The position numbers were made by a program, and so were the translations under genes. Below are positions 52,074-60,505 of a DNA stretch of 64,000 nucleotides, one piece after another. The notes under the pieces were generated by a model. It had not been told where the DNA came from and made no database searches. It worked only from the letters and a program-made list of their open reading frames with translations. Source of the DNA: Sphaerisporangium siamense (GTDB lineage Bacteria; Actinomycetota; Actinomycetes; Streptosporangiales; Streptosporangiaceae); NCBI RefSeq assembly GCF_014205275.1, contig NZ_JACHND010000001.1, positions 7,626,001 to 7,690,000 of the forward strand, given 5' to 3'. Within the stretch, counting starts at the first letter, position 1. Each line of letters begins with the position of its first letter.

Positions 52074-52411
52074 GGCGTCAGCGCACGACCGCCCCCGCCA
52101 CCGCGACGGCGTGACGAACGGCGCCGATGTCTGCGGGCATCATGCCGCCGATCAGGTCTCTGGAACATCGGCTATCTGACCGACTTGGTCAACTTTGGGT
52201 AAAGAAATCCCATTCCATGCATGACTCGCGCCAGACCGGTTCGGAGCCGGAAACCCCGGCGCCATCGGGCCTCCCGGCCATGAGAACGATCTCTCCACCC
52301 CGTGGAAACCGGGACTTGGCCATCTTTTGACCTGCGCTTTTCCTGGCTAACGTCCTGCCTCACACCCGGCGTGCCCCGGCGCCGGCAGGCACAGGAAGGC
52401 CCCTCGCTTCC
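52074..52411 (+). other. Intergenic region upstream of CHAP gene
   Basis: 338 nt without a gene. It contains the inverted repeat TGACC-N5-GGTCA (52177-52191). TTGACC at about 52327 with TAACGT about 15 nt further is a sub-optimal promoter. CCTGCC..GGCAGG is a possible leader hairpin near the 3' end. I could not fit a ydaO riboswitch here. Confidence 0.4.
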
Positions 52412-53116
52412 ATGACGACCGAACCGTCCACCGAGCTGTCCTCGGAACTCAAGAACATGATCGACCTGCTCAAGTCCCAGCTGGGCTACGGCGAGCAGGG
52501 CGGCGGCTACACCAAATACGGTGACTGGTACGGCAAGACCGTCGAGTTCGACTCCGACTACTCGGCCCAGCCCTGGTGCGACATGCTCCTGTCCTGGGCG
52601 GCGCACCGGCTCGGCTACGACAAGTGGTTCGGCCAGTTCGCCTACACCCCCGGCCACGCCCGATGGTTCGTCGACCACGACGCCTGGGGTCACACCCCCG
52701 AGGTCGGCTCCGTGGTGTTCTACGACTGGAGCGGCTCGGGCACCGTGGACGGCATCGACCACGTGGGCATGGTCATCGCCGTGGACGGCGACACCATCCG
52801 CACCATCGAGGGCAACGTCGACGGCGGCCACGTCCGGGAGAAGACCCGCGACCAGACCTACGTCGTCGGGTACGGCTACCCCGAGAAGGTCAAGGCCGCC
52901 ATGAACGCGAACGCCACGACGTCGCAGACCTCCTTCACCGGCGCCTCCTCCGTGACGCTCGCCGCGGCCGAGACCCCCCTCGCCGCGACGTCCTCGGCCG
53001 GCCTGGCCGGGGTGCTGCTCCCCGTGCTGCTGGTCGTCCTCCTCCTCGCCGCCTTGCTCGGCACCGCCCGGCACTCCGTGCGGCGGGCCCGCGCCGGGCG
53101 GCCGGCCGCCGGGTGA
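52412..53116 (+). CDS. CHAP-domain protein with C-terminal membrane anchor
   Basis: 234 aa. CHAP (NlpC/P60-like) amidase/endopeptidase fold: SAQPWCDMLLSWAAHRLG with catalytic Cys56, GIDHVGMVIAV with His117, and TIEGNV for the third polar residue. There is no N-terminal signal peptide. Instead a single hydrophobic helix at about 197-217 with a basic tail (RHSVRRARAGR) lies at the C-terminus, a tail-anchor layout. Such domains cut peptidoglycan stem peptides, but export of this one is not obvious. ATG at 52412, AGGAAGG about 12 nt upstream. Confidence 0.88.
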   Translation: MTTEPSTELSSELKNMIDLLKSQLGYGEQGGGYTKYGDWYGKTVEFDSDYSAQPWCDMLLSWAAHRLGYDKWFGQFAYTPGHARWFVDHDAWGHTPEVGSVVFYDWSGSGTVDGIDHVGMVIAVDGDTIRTIEGNVDGGHVREKTRDQTYVVGYGYPEKVKAAMNANATTSQTSFTGASSVTLAAAETPLAATSSAGLAGVLLPVLLVVLLLAALLGTARHSVRRARAGRPAAG

Positions 53117-53283
53117 GACTTCGGGGCGGCCCGCGTCATCCACGGCCGTCCCCCGCGCGAATGGCTTCACGAGCCGATCGCGCGAAAATGGTGACGATGA
53201 CCATACCCACCGGACCCACCCGGACCCACCCGGCAGCCCCCCGGCGTCCGCCGCCACGCCCCGCCCCGCGCGGGCGGTGAGAG

Positions 53284-55911
53284 GTGACCGAACACCTCGC
53301 CGGCAGGAGCGAGATCCTGCTCCGCTTCGAGGCCGCGCTGCGCGACCCGCCCGTGACGCTGCTCGTCCACGGCGAGGCGGGCATCGGCAAGACGCACCTG
53401 CTGGCGGAGACCGAGGAGATGGCCAGGTCCCTAGGCCTGCGAGTGCTCCACGGGCAGGCTCGCGACTTCGGCAGCGGCCTCGCCTACGCCGCGCTCACCG
53501 AGGCCCTCGGCCCGCTCCAGGACGACCCGGTCGCGCGCGAGCCGCTGGCCAGGCTCATGGAGGCCATCGACCAGGCCGCGCTCGGCGTCCTCGGCGCCGC
53601 GCCCGCCGTGCACACCGCCAACCTGCTGCGCCGCCTGCCGGGACGCACGCTGCTCGCCGTCGACGACCTGCACCTGGCCGACGCCGACACCCTCGGCGTG
53701 CTGTCGGTGCTCCCCCGCCGCGTGCCCGGCCTCGTGGTCGCCGGCACCGCCCGGCGCCTGCCCGCCATGGACGCCGACGTCGTCGCCGGGCTGAGCCCGC
53801 TGTCGCCGGAGGAGGTCGCCGAGGTGGTGACCGGCCTGCTCGGCCGCGCCCCGAGCGCCTCGCTCGTGCGGCACGTCCACGAGGAGAGCCGCGGCAACCC
53901 GTGGTTCGTCCGCGAGGCCGTGCTGACCCTCGTGCAGGGCGGCGCGGTGCAGTCGGCCTACCCGGGCCCGCGCCGGGGCGCGATCCTCGGCCGCCTCTTC
54001 CAGCGCGACCGCGGCGGGCGCGGGCTGGCGCGCGTGCTCGCCGCGCTGCGCCGCACCCGGCCCGCCCGCACCGCCGACCTGCCCGCCCTGGCGGAGATCG
54101 CCGGGTTGGCCGTGGCCGAGGCGGAGCGCGCGTTCGACGGGCTGGTCGGGGACGGCCTGCTCGTGCCCGCCGACGACGGCGCCTACGAGTTCGCCCACCC
54201 GCTGGTCGCCGAGGCCCTGTACGCCGACCTCGGACCGGCCGAGCGCCGCCGGGTGCACGCCCGCATCGCCGGCCTGCTGCACCGCCAGGGCCTGGCCGGC
54301 GCGCGCAGCGTCCTGGAATGGGCCTCCCACCTCGCCGAGGGCGGCACGAGCACCGAGGCCCTACCGGCCATGCTGCGCGCCGCCGAGGCGACCCGCTGGA
54401 CGGCGCCGCTCTCGGCCGGACACTGGTACGGCCGGGCGGCCGAACTGGCCCCGGCGCACGAGCGCGGCGTCCTGCTGGCCCGCGAGGCGCTGTCGTACTG
54501 GAAGGGGTCGCGCCCGGTCGACGCGCTGCGGGCCGGCCGCCAGGCCCTCGCCGTGCTGGAGCCGGGACGCCGCCGCACCCGGACCGCCCAGACGATGGTG
54601 AACGCCGCGCACTCCATGGGCGGGTACGAGCTGGCGGTGTCGATCGCGGCCGAACACCTGCCGCACGCCGACCACCGGGCCGCGCTGCTCGCCCAGCAGG
54701 CGGTGGTGAGCACCCAGCTCGGCGTGGACTCCGGCGCGCTGGTCCGCGAGGCGTGGGCGGCGCTGCCCACCTGCCCGCCCGAAGATCTGGTCATCACGCT
54801 CAGCGCCCTGGCGGGCGACTCCCTGATCAAGGGCGACTGGGCGGAGGTCGAGCGCGCGCTCGGCGCCCTGCTGCCGGCGTCCGCGGCGCTGCCGCCCGCA
54901 GCCCGGCTGGCCGCGCTGGAGTCCTCCGCGCACATCATGGCCAGCGCCGGGCTCCGCACCCGAACGCTCGGCCTGCTCGCCGAGGCCGAGCAGATCTACC
55001 GGGGGCTCGGCTGGCACGACATCGCCGGCCAGCGCGTACGCACGCTGGCCGTGGTGCGCAGGCTGGGTGGCGAGTGGGAGCGGGCGCTGCGCGACCTGCG
55101 CTCCGACGCCGTCGCGCTGACCGAGGCGGGGCTGCGCGAGAACGCAGCGCTGCTGCGCAACATCGAGCTGGACATCCTGCTCGACCAGGGACGTTACGAC
55201 GAGGCCGAGCCGCTGCTCGCCGGCCCGCCGCTCACCTGCGTGCTCCAGATGTCGCTGCGCGCCCTGTTCGCCGCCAGGCGCGCGTTCGGCGTGGGCGACC
55301 GTGCGACAGCGCTGCGGCTGGTGGACGAGGCCGTGCGCACGGGACCCACCGACGTCGCCTACCGGGCGCTCGGCTTCCGCACCGCAATGCTCATCATCAC
55401 GGGCGACGCCGACGGCGCCCGCGCCGCCGCGCTCGCGCTGGACGAGATGGCGGCGGGCGGCACGCCGCGCGCCCGGCTGACGGCCCTGCTCGCCACCGCG
55501 GCCGCCTTCCAGGACGCCGAACGCGCCGGGGCCGCGCTGGAGACGGCGCGCGGCGACGGGCTGAAGTTCGAGGAGGCGCACGCCCGGCTCGTCCTCGGCG
55601 TCCTCGGGGACGCCCGGCAGCTCGTCCGCGCGCACGCCGTCTTCGGCGAGCTCGGCGCCGTGCCCTGGCGCGACCGCGCGGCCCACCGCCTGCGCGAGGC
55701 GGGCCTCGCCCCCGCGCCCTCGGCCGTGCTCACCACCGCGGAGCGCCGCGTGGCGGAGCTGGTCGCGGGCGGGCTGTCCAACCCGCGGATCGCCGAGGAG
55801 CTGCACTACAGCCGCAAGACCGTGGAGGTCTACCTGTCGCGCGTGTACGCCAAGACGGGGCTGCGCTCCCGCGTCGAGCTGGCCCTGGCCTACGAGCGCG
55901 GCGACATCTGA
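53284..55911 (+). CDS. LuxR-family LAL (MalT-like) transcriptional regulator
   Basis: 875 aa. AAA/NACHT-like ATPase at the N-terminus: LAGRSEILLRFEAAL, Walker A GEAGIGKT (30-37), Walker B LLAVDDLHLADADT. The middle about 450 residues are TPR-like helices. The C-terminal LuxR HTH (about 817-870) reads LTTAERRVAELVAGGLSNPRIAEELHYSRKTVEVYLSRVYAKTGL. LAL regulators often control secondary metabolism or catabolic operons. The following MBL gene is in the same direction, 212 nt away. GTG at 53284. Confidence 0.93.
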   Translation: MTEHLAGRSEILLRFEAALRDPPVTLLVHGEAGIGKTHLLAETEEMARSLGLRVLHGQARDFGSGLAYAALTEALGPLQDDPVAREPLARLMEAIDQAALGVLGAAPAVHTANLLRRLPGRTLLAVDDLHLADADTLGVLSVLPRRVPGLVVAGTARRLPAMDADVVAGLSPLSPEEVAEVVTGLLGRAPSASLVRHVHEESRGNPWFVREAVLTLVQGGAVQSAYPGPRRGAILGRLFQRDRGGRGLARVLAALRRTRPARTADLPALAEIAGLAVAEAERAFDGLVGDGLLVPADDGAYEFAHPLVAEALYADLGPAERRRVHARIAGLLHRQGLAGARSVLEWASHLAEGGTSTEALPAMLRAAEATRWTAPLSAGHWYGRAAELAPAHERGVLLAREALSYWKGSRPVDALRAGRQALAVLEPGRRRTRTAQTMVNAAHSMGGYELAVSIAAEHLPHADHRAALLAQQAVVSTQLGVDSGALVREAWAALPTCPPEDLVITLSALAGDSLIKGDWAEVERALGALLPASAALPPAARLAALESSAHIMASAGLRTRTLGLLAEAEQIYRGLGWHDIAGQRVRTLAVVRRLGGEWERALRDLRSDAVALTEAGLRENAALLRNIELDILLDQGRYDEAEPLLAGPPLTCVLQMSLRALFAARRAFGVGDRATALRLVDEAVRTGPTDVAYRALGFRTAMLIITGDADGARAAALALDEMAAGGTPRARLTALLATAAAFQDAERAGAALETARGDGLKFEEAHARLVLGVLGDARQLVRAHAVFGELGAVPWRDRAAHRLREAGLAPAPSAVLTTAERRVAELVAGGLSNPRIAEELHYSRKTVEVYLSRVYAKTGLRSRVELALAYERGDI

Positions 55912-55930
55912 CGGCGATGCGGCGGATCTG

Positions 55931-55970
55931 ACGGCATCCGGCGGCATTCGGCGGCACTCGGCGGCACGGC
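55931..55970. repeat. Four tandem 10-bp repeats
   Basis: Units of (A/G)CGGCA(T/C)(C/T)CG, degenerate in the last copy, just downstream of the luxR stop. A minisatellite-like array in the luxR/MBL spacer. Confidence 0.6.
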
Positions 55971-56123
55971 GGCGGGCGAAGGCTTCCGTGCCCGGTCCGA
56001 CCGGTGTCCCCCCGGCTCTGACACGGCCCCCGTTCCGCAGGTGTACGCCCATGTCAGGCGGGGGCGGAAGGTGTAGGGAACTCCCTACTGCGACGGCGCG
56101 GGGCCCCGGGTGAGGCTGGGCGC

Positions 56124-57506
56124 ATGACGTCACCGATCCTCCACCACGCCGACAGCGTCTGGCGAGGGACGGTGACGCCCGGGGAGGTGCCGCTGGGGGA
56201 CCTGCGCTCGAGGGGGGTGCAGGAGGTCGCCGAGGGCGTGGTGATGTGGCCCGCCTTCGGCAACGTCTACGGCATCAGGGGCGATGGCGGCCTGGCTCTG
56301 TTCGACACCGGCAACGACGTGGACGCGCCTGCCATGCACGCGGCCATGCGGGCCTGGTCGGACGAGCCGGTCCGCTACGCGGTCTTCTCCCACGGCCACC
56401 TCGACCACGTCGCGGGCCTCGGCCCGTTCGAGGCGGAGGACGGTCCCCGGCCGGTCGTGATCGCGCACGAGGCCGTCACCCGCCGGTTCGCCCGCTACGC
56501 CAGGACGGCCGGCTACAACACGATGGTCAACCAGCGGCAGTACGGCTTCTCCCGGCTGACCTGGCCGGTCTCCCATCGGCAGCCCGACCTCACCTACCGC
56601 GACGAGATCAACGTCTCGCTGGGCGACGTGACCTTCGAGATGCGGCACGCGCGCGGCGAGACCGACGACGCGACCTGGGCGTTCCTGCCCGAGCGCGGCG
56701 TGCTGCTGACCGGAGACCTGTTCGCCTGGGTGACCCCGAACGCGGGCAACCCGCAGAAGGCCCAGCGTTACCCGGACGAGTGGGCGGTCGCGCTGCGCGC
56801 GATGGCGGCGCTGGACGCGGAGGTGCTGCTGCCCGGCCACGGCCTGCCCATCGCCGGGGCCGCCCGCGTGCGCCGGGCGCTCACCGACACGGCCGACTAC
56901 CTGGACCACCTGGTCGACCGGACCCTGGAGCTGATGAACGCCGGAGCGCGCCTGGACGAGATCGTCCACGCCGTGCGGCCCCCCGAGGCGCTGGCCGGCA
57001 GGCCGTACCTGCGGCCGTACCACGACGAGCCGGAGTTCGTCGTGCGCAACATCTGGCGGCTGTACGGCGGCTGGCACGACGGCAACCCCGCCCACCTCAA
57101 ACCCGCGCCCGACGAGGTGCTGGCCCGCGCGCTGGCGGACCTGTCCGGCGGCGCGCCCGCGCTCGCGGCCCGCGCGGCGACCGCCGCGGCCGAAGGGGAC
57201 CCGCGGCTCGCGTGCCAGCTCGCCGAGCTGGCCGTGCAGGCCGACCCGGGCGACCACAAGCTGCACGAGATCAGGGCGCGGGTCTACACGCTGCGCGCGC
57301 GGCAGGAGGCCTCGATCATGGCGCGCGGCGTCTACACCTGGGCCGCCGCCGAGTCGCGCAGCGTGACCTCCGGCGAGGACCTGCTGGACGTGTACCAGGA
57401 GATCGCCGGGGGCCGGGTGTGGTGGGTGCCGCCCGCCGGGCCGGCCCCGGACGCCGCCCCGGACGCTTACCCGGACGCCGCCCCGGGTCAGAGCAGGGAC
57501 GCGTAG
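56124..57506 (+). CDS. MBL-fold hydrolase, alkyl-sulfatase-like
   Basis: 460 aa. Metallo-beta-lactamase domain with FSHGHLDHVAG (H90, H92, D94, H95), HARGETDDATWAFLPERGVLLTGDLF and LLPGHGLPI. The alkyl-sulfatase dimerisation domain follows with the diagnostic DEPEFVVRNIWRLYGGWHDGNPAHLKPAP, then a helical segment (LACQLAELAVQADPGD). This is the SdsA1/BDS1 family that cleaves alkyl sulfates. The usual C-terminal SCP2-like domain seems missing, replaced by a short PDAAPDA repeat tail. No signal peptide. ATG at 56124 (GTGAGG upstream). Its last 19 nt overlap the convergent F420 gene. Confidence 0.88.
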   Translation: MTSPILHHADSVWRGTVTPGEVPLGDLRSRGVQEVAEGVVMWPAFGNVYGIRGDGGLALFDTGNDVDAPAMHAAMRAWSDEPVRYAVFSHGHLDHVAGLGPFEAEDGPRPVVIAHEAVTRRFARYARTAGYNTMVNQRQYGFSRLTWPVSHRQPDLTYRDEINVSLGDVTFEMRHARGETDDATWAFLPERGVLLTGDLFAWVTPNAGNPQKAQRYPDEWAVALRAMAALDAEVLLPGHGLPIAGAARVRRALTDTADYLDHLVDRTLELMNAGARLDEIVHAVRPPEALAGRPYLRPYHDEPEFVVRNIWRLYGGWHDGNPAHLKPAPDEVLARALADLSGGAPALAARAATAAAEGDPRLACQLAELAVQADPGDHKLHEIRARVYTLRARQEASIMARGVYTWAAAESRSVTSGEDLLDVYQEIAGGRVWWVPPAGPAPDAAPDAYPDAAPGQSRDA

Positions 57507-58312
57507 GCGTCCAGGACGGGCAGCACGGCATCGGCGGGGCCGCTCGGCACGGAGCACACGACGTGGCCGACGCCGAGCCCGGCGAGGAACTCCAGCTTGC
57601 CCTGGTCGGGGTGCACGCCGAAGGGGATGACCTCGATCGTCGCCGGGTCGCGCCCGGCCTTCTCCGCCGCCTCGCGCAGCGCGGGCATGGCGTCCCTGAG
57701 CCCGCCGCCGCCGAGGGGCAGCCACCCGTCGGCGTACTCGGCGATGTGCGCGAACATCTTCGGCCCCGCGCCGCCGCCGAGGTACACCGGCGGCACGCGC
57801 GCGGGCTTGGGCCACGACCACGACGGCTCGAACGCGACGTGCTCGCCCGCGAACCCCGCGGCCTCCTCGGTCCACAGGCCCTTCATCGCGAGGACGTGCT
57901 CGCGGACGACCTCGCGGCGCCGGTCGTAGGGCACGTGGTGGGACTCCATCTCTTCGGCGTTCCAGCCGAAGCCGGCGCCGAGCGCGAACCGCCCGCCGGA
58001 CAGCAGGTCGAGCGTGGCCACGGCCTTGGCGGTGGCGATGGGGTCGCGCTGGGCGAGGAGCATGATGCCGGTGCCGACGGTGAGGCGCTCGGTGACGGCC
58101 GCCGCGTAGGACAGGGCGACCAGCGGGTCGAGGGTGCGCTTGTACACCTCGGGCAACGGCTGCCCCGAGGGGTGCGGCGTCCGGCGCGAGACGGGGATAT
58201 GGGTGTGCTCGGGAACCCACAGCGAGACGAGTCCGCGTTCCTCGGCCGCGCGGGCCAGATCGGTGATCGGCATGGACCGGTCGGTGGCGAACATGGTGAC
58301 GCCGAGCCGCAT
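57488..58312 (-). CDS. LLM-class F420-dependent oxidoreductase
   Basis: 274 aa, TIM-barrel luciferase-like: MRLGVTMFATDRSMPITDLARAAEERGLVSLWVPEHTHIP, VGTGIMLLAQRDPIATAKAVATLDLLSGGRFALGAGFGWN, ESHHVPYDRRREVVREHVLAMKGLW and PPVYLGGGAGPKMF. These match the actinobacterial F420-binding group (TIGR03619-like). It uses reduced F420 to reduce or oxidise an unknown small molecule. ATG at 58312, GAGGAAC upstream. Its stop falls inside the MBL gene. F420 use supports an actinomycete host. Confidence 0.92.
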   Translation of the reverse strand: MRLGVTMFATDRSMPITDLARAAEERGLVSLWVPEHTHIPVSRRTPHPSGQPLPEVYKRTLDPLVALSYAAAVTERLTVGTGIMLLAQRDPIATAKAVATLDLLSGGRFALGAGFGWNAEEMESHHVPYDRRREVVREHVLAMKGLWTEEAAGFAGEHVAFEPSWSWPKPARVPPVYLGGGAGPKMFAHIAEYADGWLPLGGGGLRDAMPALREAAEKAGRDPATIEVIPFGVHPDQGKLEFLAGLGVGHVVCSVPSGPADAVLPVLDAYASLL

Positions 58313-58408
58313 GAGGCCGTTCCTCTCCTGGTCCTCTTCTGGTCCTCTTCTGGACGAGCCGTGGGCGCGCCGGCCTGGACATCGGTCGGGGACGGATCTC
58401 CGGCCAGC

Positions 58409-58795
58409 TTAGGCCCTGCGCACCAGGCGGTCCATGAGGGTCTCCAGCGCGGCGGCGGGGTCGCAGGTGAGCCCGGCGTGCACGGGCCCGGCCTGCACGA
58501 TCGTGCTGCGCGGCGCGGTCAGCCACCGGAACCTGCTGCCCAGGGACTGGGCGCGCAGCGCCTCGGACTCCCCCGCGCAGGCCCGCTCGTAGGCCAGCAG
58601 CGCCAGGCGGACCTGCCCGGCGTCGGCGTCCTCATCGATGGCCCGCAGCCGCGGCTCGTCCAGCTCGGTGCGCGCGCACAGGTAGTCGCGGGGCTGGCAG
58701 TACAGGATCACCCCGGCGTTGATCAGCTCGCCGCGCACCAGGCACGGCACCACCCGGATCACCGCGTACTCGTACACGTCGCGCGCGCCGCTCAT
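58409..58795 (-). CDS. DUF3037 protein, partner of HipA-like kinase
   Basis: 128 aa: YEYAVIRVVPCLVRGELINAGVILYCQPRDYLCARTELDEPRLRA, the DUF3037 signature, then LGSRFRWLTAPRSTIVQAGPVHAGLT and a C-terminal helix. Function unknown. ATG at 58795 overlaps the stop of the kinase gene (ATGA), and the two are commonly paired across actinomycetes, so it may bind, inhibit or be phosphorylated by the kinase. It follows the kinase, the reverse of the hipB-hipA order, and has no DNA-binding domain. Confidence 0.85.
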   Translation of the reverse strand: MSGARDVYEYAVIRVVPCLVRGELINAGVILYCQPRDYLCARTELDEPRLRAIDEDADAGQVRLALLAYERACAGESEALRAQSLGSRFRWLTAPRSTIVQAGPVHAGLTCDPAAALETLMDRLVRRA

Positions 58796-59544
58796 CGCGC
58801 GACCTCCGGCAGCCAGGCGCGCGGGCCGTGGGCACGGGCGAGCAGGTGGTCGACGTAGGCGTCGCGCACGGCGGCGGGGCCGGCGAAGCCGGGCTCGTCC
58901 TCCAGCCACTCGTCGGGGACGAGCGCGGTCACCGCGCGCAGCAGGTCCTCGGTGACCAGGCCCGGCAGCTCGGCGTCGGCCTCCTTGAGCCGCTTGGCGT
59001 AGGGCGCCATGATGTGGTCGCGGGCGTCGAAGGGACGCTGCGGGTCGGCCGTGCGCCAGTTGTGGTGGAACCACAGGGCCGCGCCGTGGTCGATGAGCCA
59101 GGTGTCGCCGTGCCAGACCAGCAGGTTGGGGTTGCGCCAGCTCCGGTCCACGTTGTGGATCAGCGCGTCGAACCACAGCAGCCGGGAGGCGAAGGCGCGG
59201 TCGGGCGACCAGGCGAGGGGGTCGAAGCCGAGCGCGCCGGGCAGGAAGTCGACGCCGAGGTTGTGGCCCTCGCTGGCCTTGAGCAGCTCCTGGATCTCCT
59301 GGTCGGGTTCACGCGCGCCGATCTGCGGGTCCAGGTCCACGATCGTGAGGTCAGGGGTGCGCAGGCCGAGCCGCCGCGCCAGCTCCGCGCAGATGATCTC
59401 GGCGACGAGCACCCGCCGTCCCTGGCCGGCGCCGCGGAACTTCACGACGTAGGTGCCGAGATCATCGGCCTCGACGACGCCCGGCAGCGACCCGCCCTCC
59501 CGCAGCGGGGTCACGTACCGCGTCGCGGTCACCAGTTCGAGCAC
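58792..59544 (-). CDS. HipA-like protein kinase
   Basis: 250 aa, HipA-fold (HipA_2-type) kinase: TYVVKFRGAGQGRRVLVAEIICAELARRLG with an ATP-binding Lys35, LWFDALIHNVDRSWRNPNLLVWHGDTW (catalytic Asp133, Asn138/140), and LIDHGAALWFHHNW (D152, a DFG-like metal site). It lacks the N-terminal subdomain of E. coli HipA and no HipB-type repressor is encoded. GTG at 59544 is chosen because a TACTCT -10 ends six bases upstream (leaderless). Coupled by ATGA to DUF3037. Targets unknown; HipA relatives phosphorylate aminoacyl-tRNA synthetases. Confidence 0.85.
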   Translation of the reverse strand: MLELVTATRYVTPLREGGSLPGVVEADDLGTYVVKFRGAGQGRRVLVAEIICAELARRLGLRTPDLTIVDLDPQIGAREPDQEIQELLKASEGHNLGVDFLPGALGFDPLAWSPDRAFASRLLWFDALIHNVDRSWRNPNLLVWHGDTWLIDHGAALWFHHNWRTADPQRPFDARDHIMAPYAKRLKEADAELPGLVTEDLLRAVTALVPDEWLEDEPGFAGPAAVRDAYVDHLLARAHGPRAWLPEVAR

Positions 59545-59615
59545 CCGCCAAGAGTACCGGCGGCGCGGAACCCGCGCGGTGGCGGCGGAACCTCGCCGGA
59601 ACAGGTCAGAACAGG

Positions 59616-60461
59616 TCAGAAAAGGACGGACATGAAGGTGTCCACCTCTTTGAAGCCCACCCTGCGGTACGCGGCCCGCGCGGCCACGTTGAAGTCGTTG
59701 ACGTACAGCGACACCACCGGCGCGAAATGCCGCAGCGTGTGCTCCACGACCGCCGCCATGCCCGCCACGGCGTGCCCCCGGCCGCGCCGGTCCGGGTGGA
59801 CCCACACGCCCTGGATCTGGCAGACCTGCGGCGTCACCGCCCCCACCTCGGCCTTGAAGACGACCAGGCCGTCCTCGATGCGGGCGTAGGAGCGGCCGAT
59901 GCGGATCAGCTCGGCCACCCGCGAGCGGTACAGCGCGCCACCGTCCCCGAGGTCGGGCGAGATGCCGACCTCCTCGGTGAACATCGCCACGCAGGCGGGA
60001 AGCAGCGTGGCGAACTCCTCGGGGCGCACCTGGCGGACGAGCGGATCGGGCGGCACCGGCGACGGCGAGGAGGTGGCCATGACCGGCTGGGCCCAGCGGA
60101 TCGCCCGCGCGGGCCCCCAGTACGGCTCCAGGCGCTCCCACAGCTTCTCGACGGCGTCCGCGGGGCCCACGATCGACGAGCACCGGCGGCCCTGCCTGCG
60201 GGCGCGGTCGGCGAACGCCTGGACGGCCTCGGGACCCGCGTTGACGGGGACCAGGTTGGCCCCCGAGTAGCAGAGGGCGGTCATCCCGCCACGGGGGCCG
60301 AAGCCCCACATCTGCCCGCCGAGGCGCGCCGGGCTGAGCCCGACCGACCGCACCCGGGAGGCGACGAAGACGTTGGCCACCGGGTCGGCGTCGAGGATCG
60401 CGAGCACCTCGTCGCGGTCCTGGTCGTCGAGCACGCGCGACGCCGATGTTCGCAGCATCAC
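59616..60461 (-). CDS. DUF4081/GNAT acetyltransferase of the ispG-proS block
   Basis: 281 aa. The N-terminal DUF4081 domain (about 10-135) has DPVANVFVASRVRSVGL, GGQMWGFG and SIVGPADAVEKLWERL. The C-terminal GNAT domain has PEEFATLLPACVAMFTEEVGISP, GVWVHPDRRGRGHAVAGMAAVVEH (acetyl-CoA loop) and LYVNDFNVAARAAYRRVGF. This fusion is normally encoded beside ispG/proS in actinomycetes; its substrate is not established. GTG at 60461 follows TAGGCT by six bases, suggesting leaderless translation. Confidence 0.92.
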   Translation of the reverse strand: MMLRTSASRVLDDQDRDEVLAILDADPVANVFVASRVRSVGLSPARLGGQMWGFGPRGGMTALCYSGANLVPVNAGPEAVQAFADRARRQGRRCSSIVGPADAVEKLWERLEPYWGPARAIRWAQPVMATSSPSPVPPDPLVRQVRPEEFATLLPACVAMFTEEVGISPDLGDGGALYRSRVAELIRIGRSYARIEDGLVVFKAEVGAVTPQVCQIQGVWVHPDRRGRGHAVAGMAAVVEHTLRHFAPVVSLYVNDFNVAARAAYRRVGFKEVDTFMSVLF

Positions 60462-60505
60462 GGGCTTAGCCTACGCGACCGGGCCGATTTTGGAACGAAC
60501 CGGCC

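Noticed and set aside
52074..52411. c-di-AMP (ydaO) riboswitch before the CHAP gene
   Set aside because: Such riboswitches often precede actinobacterial wall hydrolases, but the conserved core segments could not be found. Only a GGCTAAC-like fragment is present.
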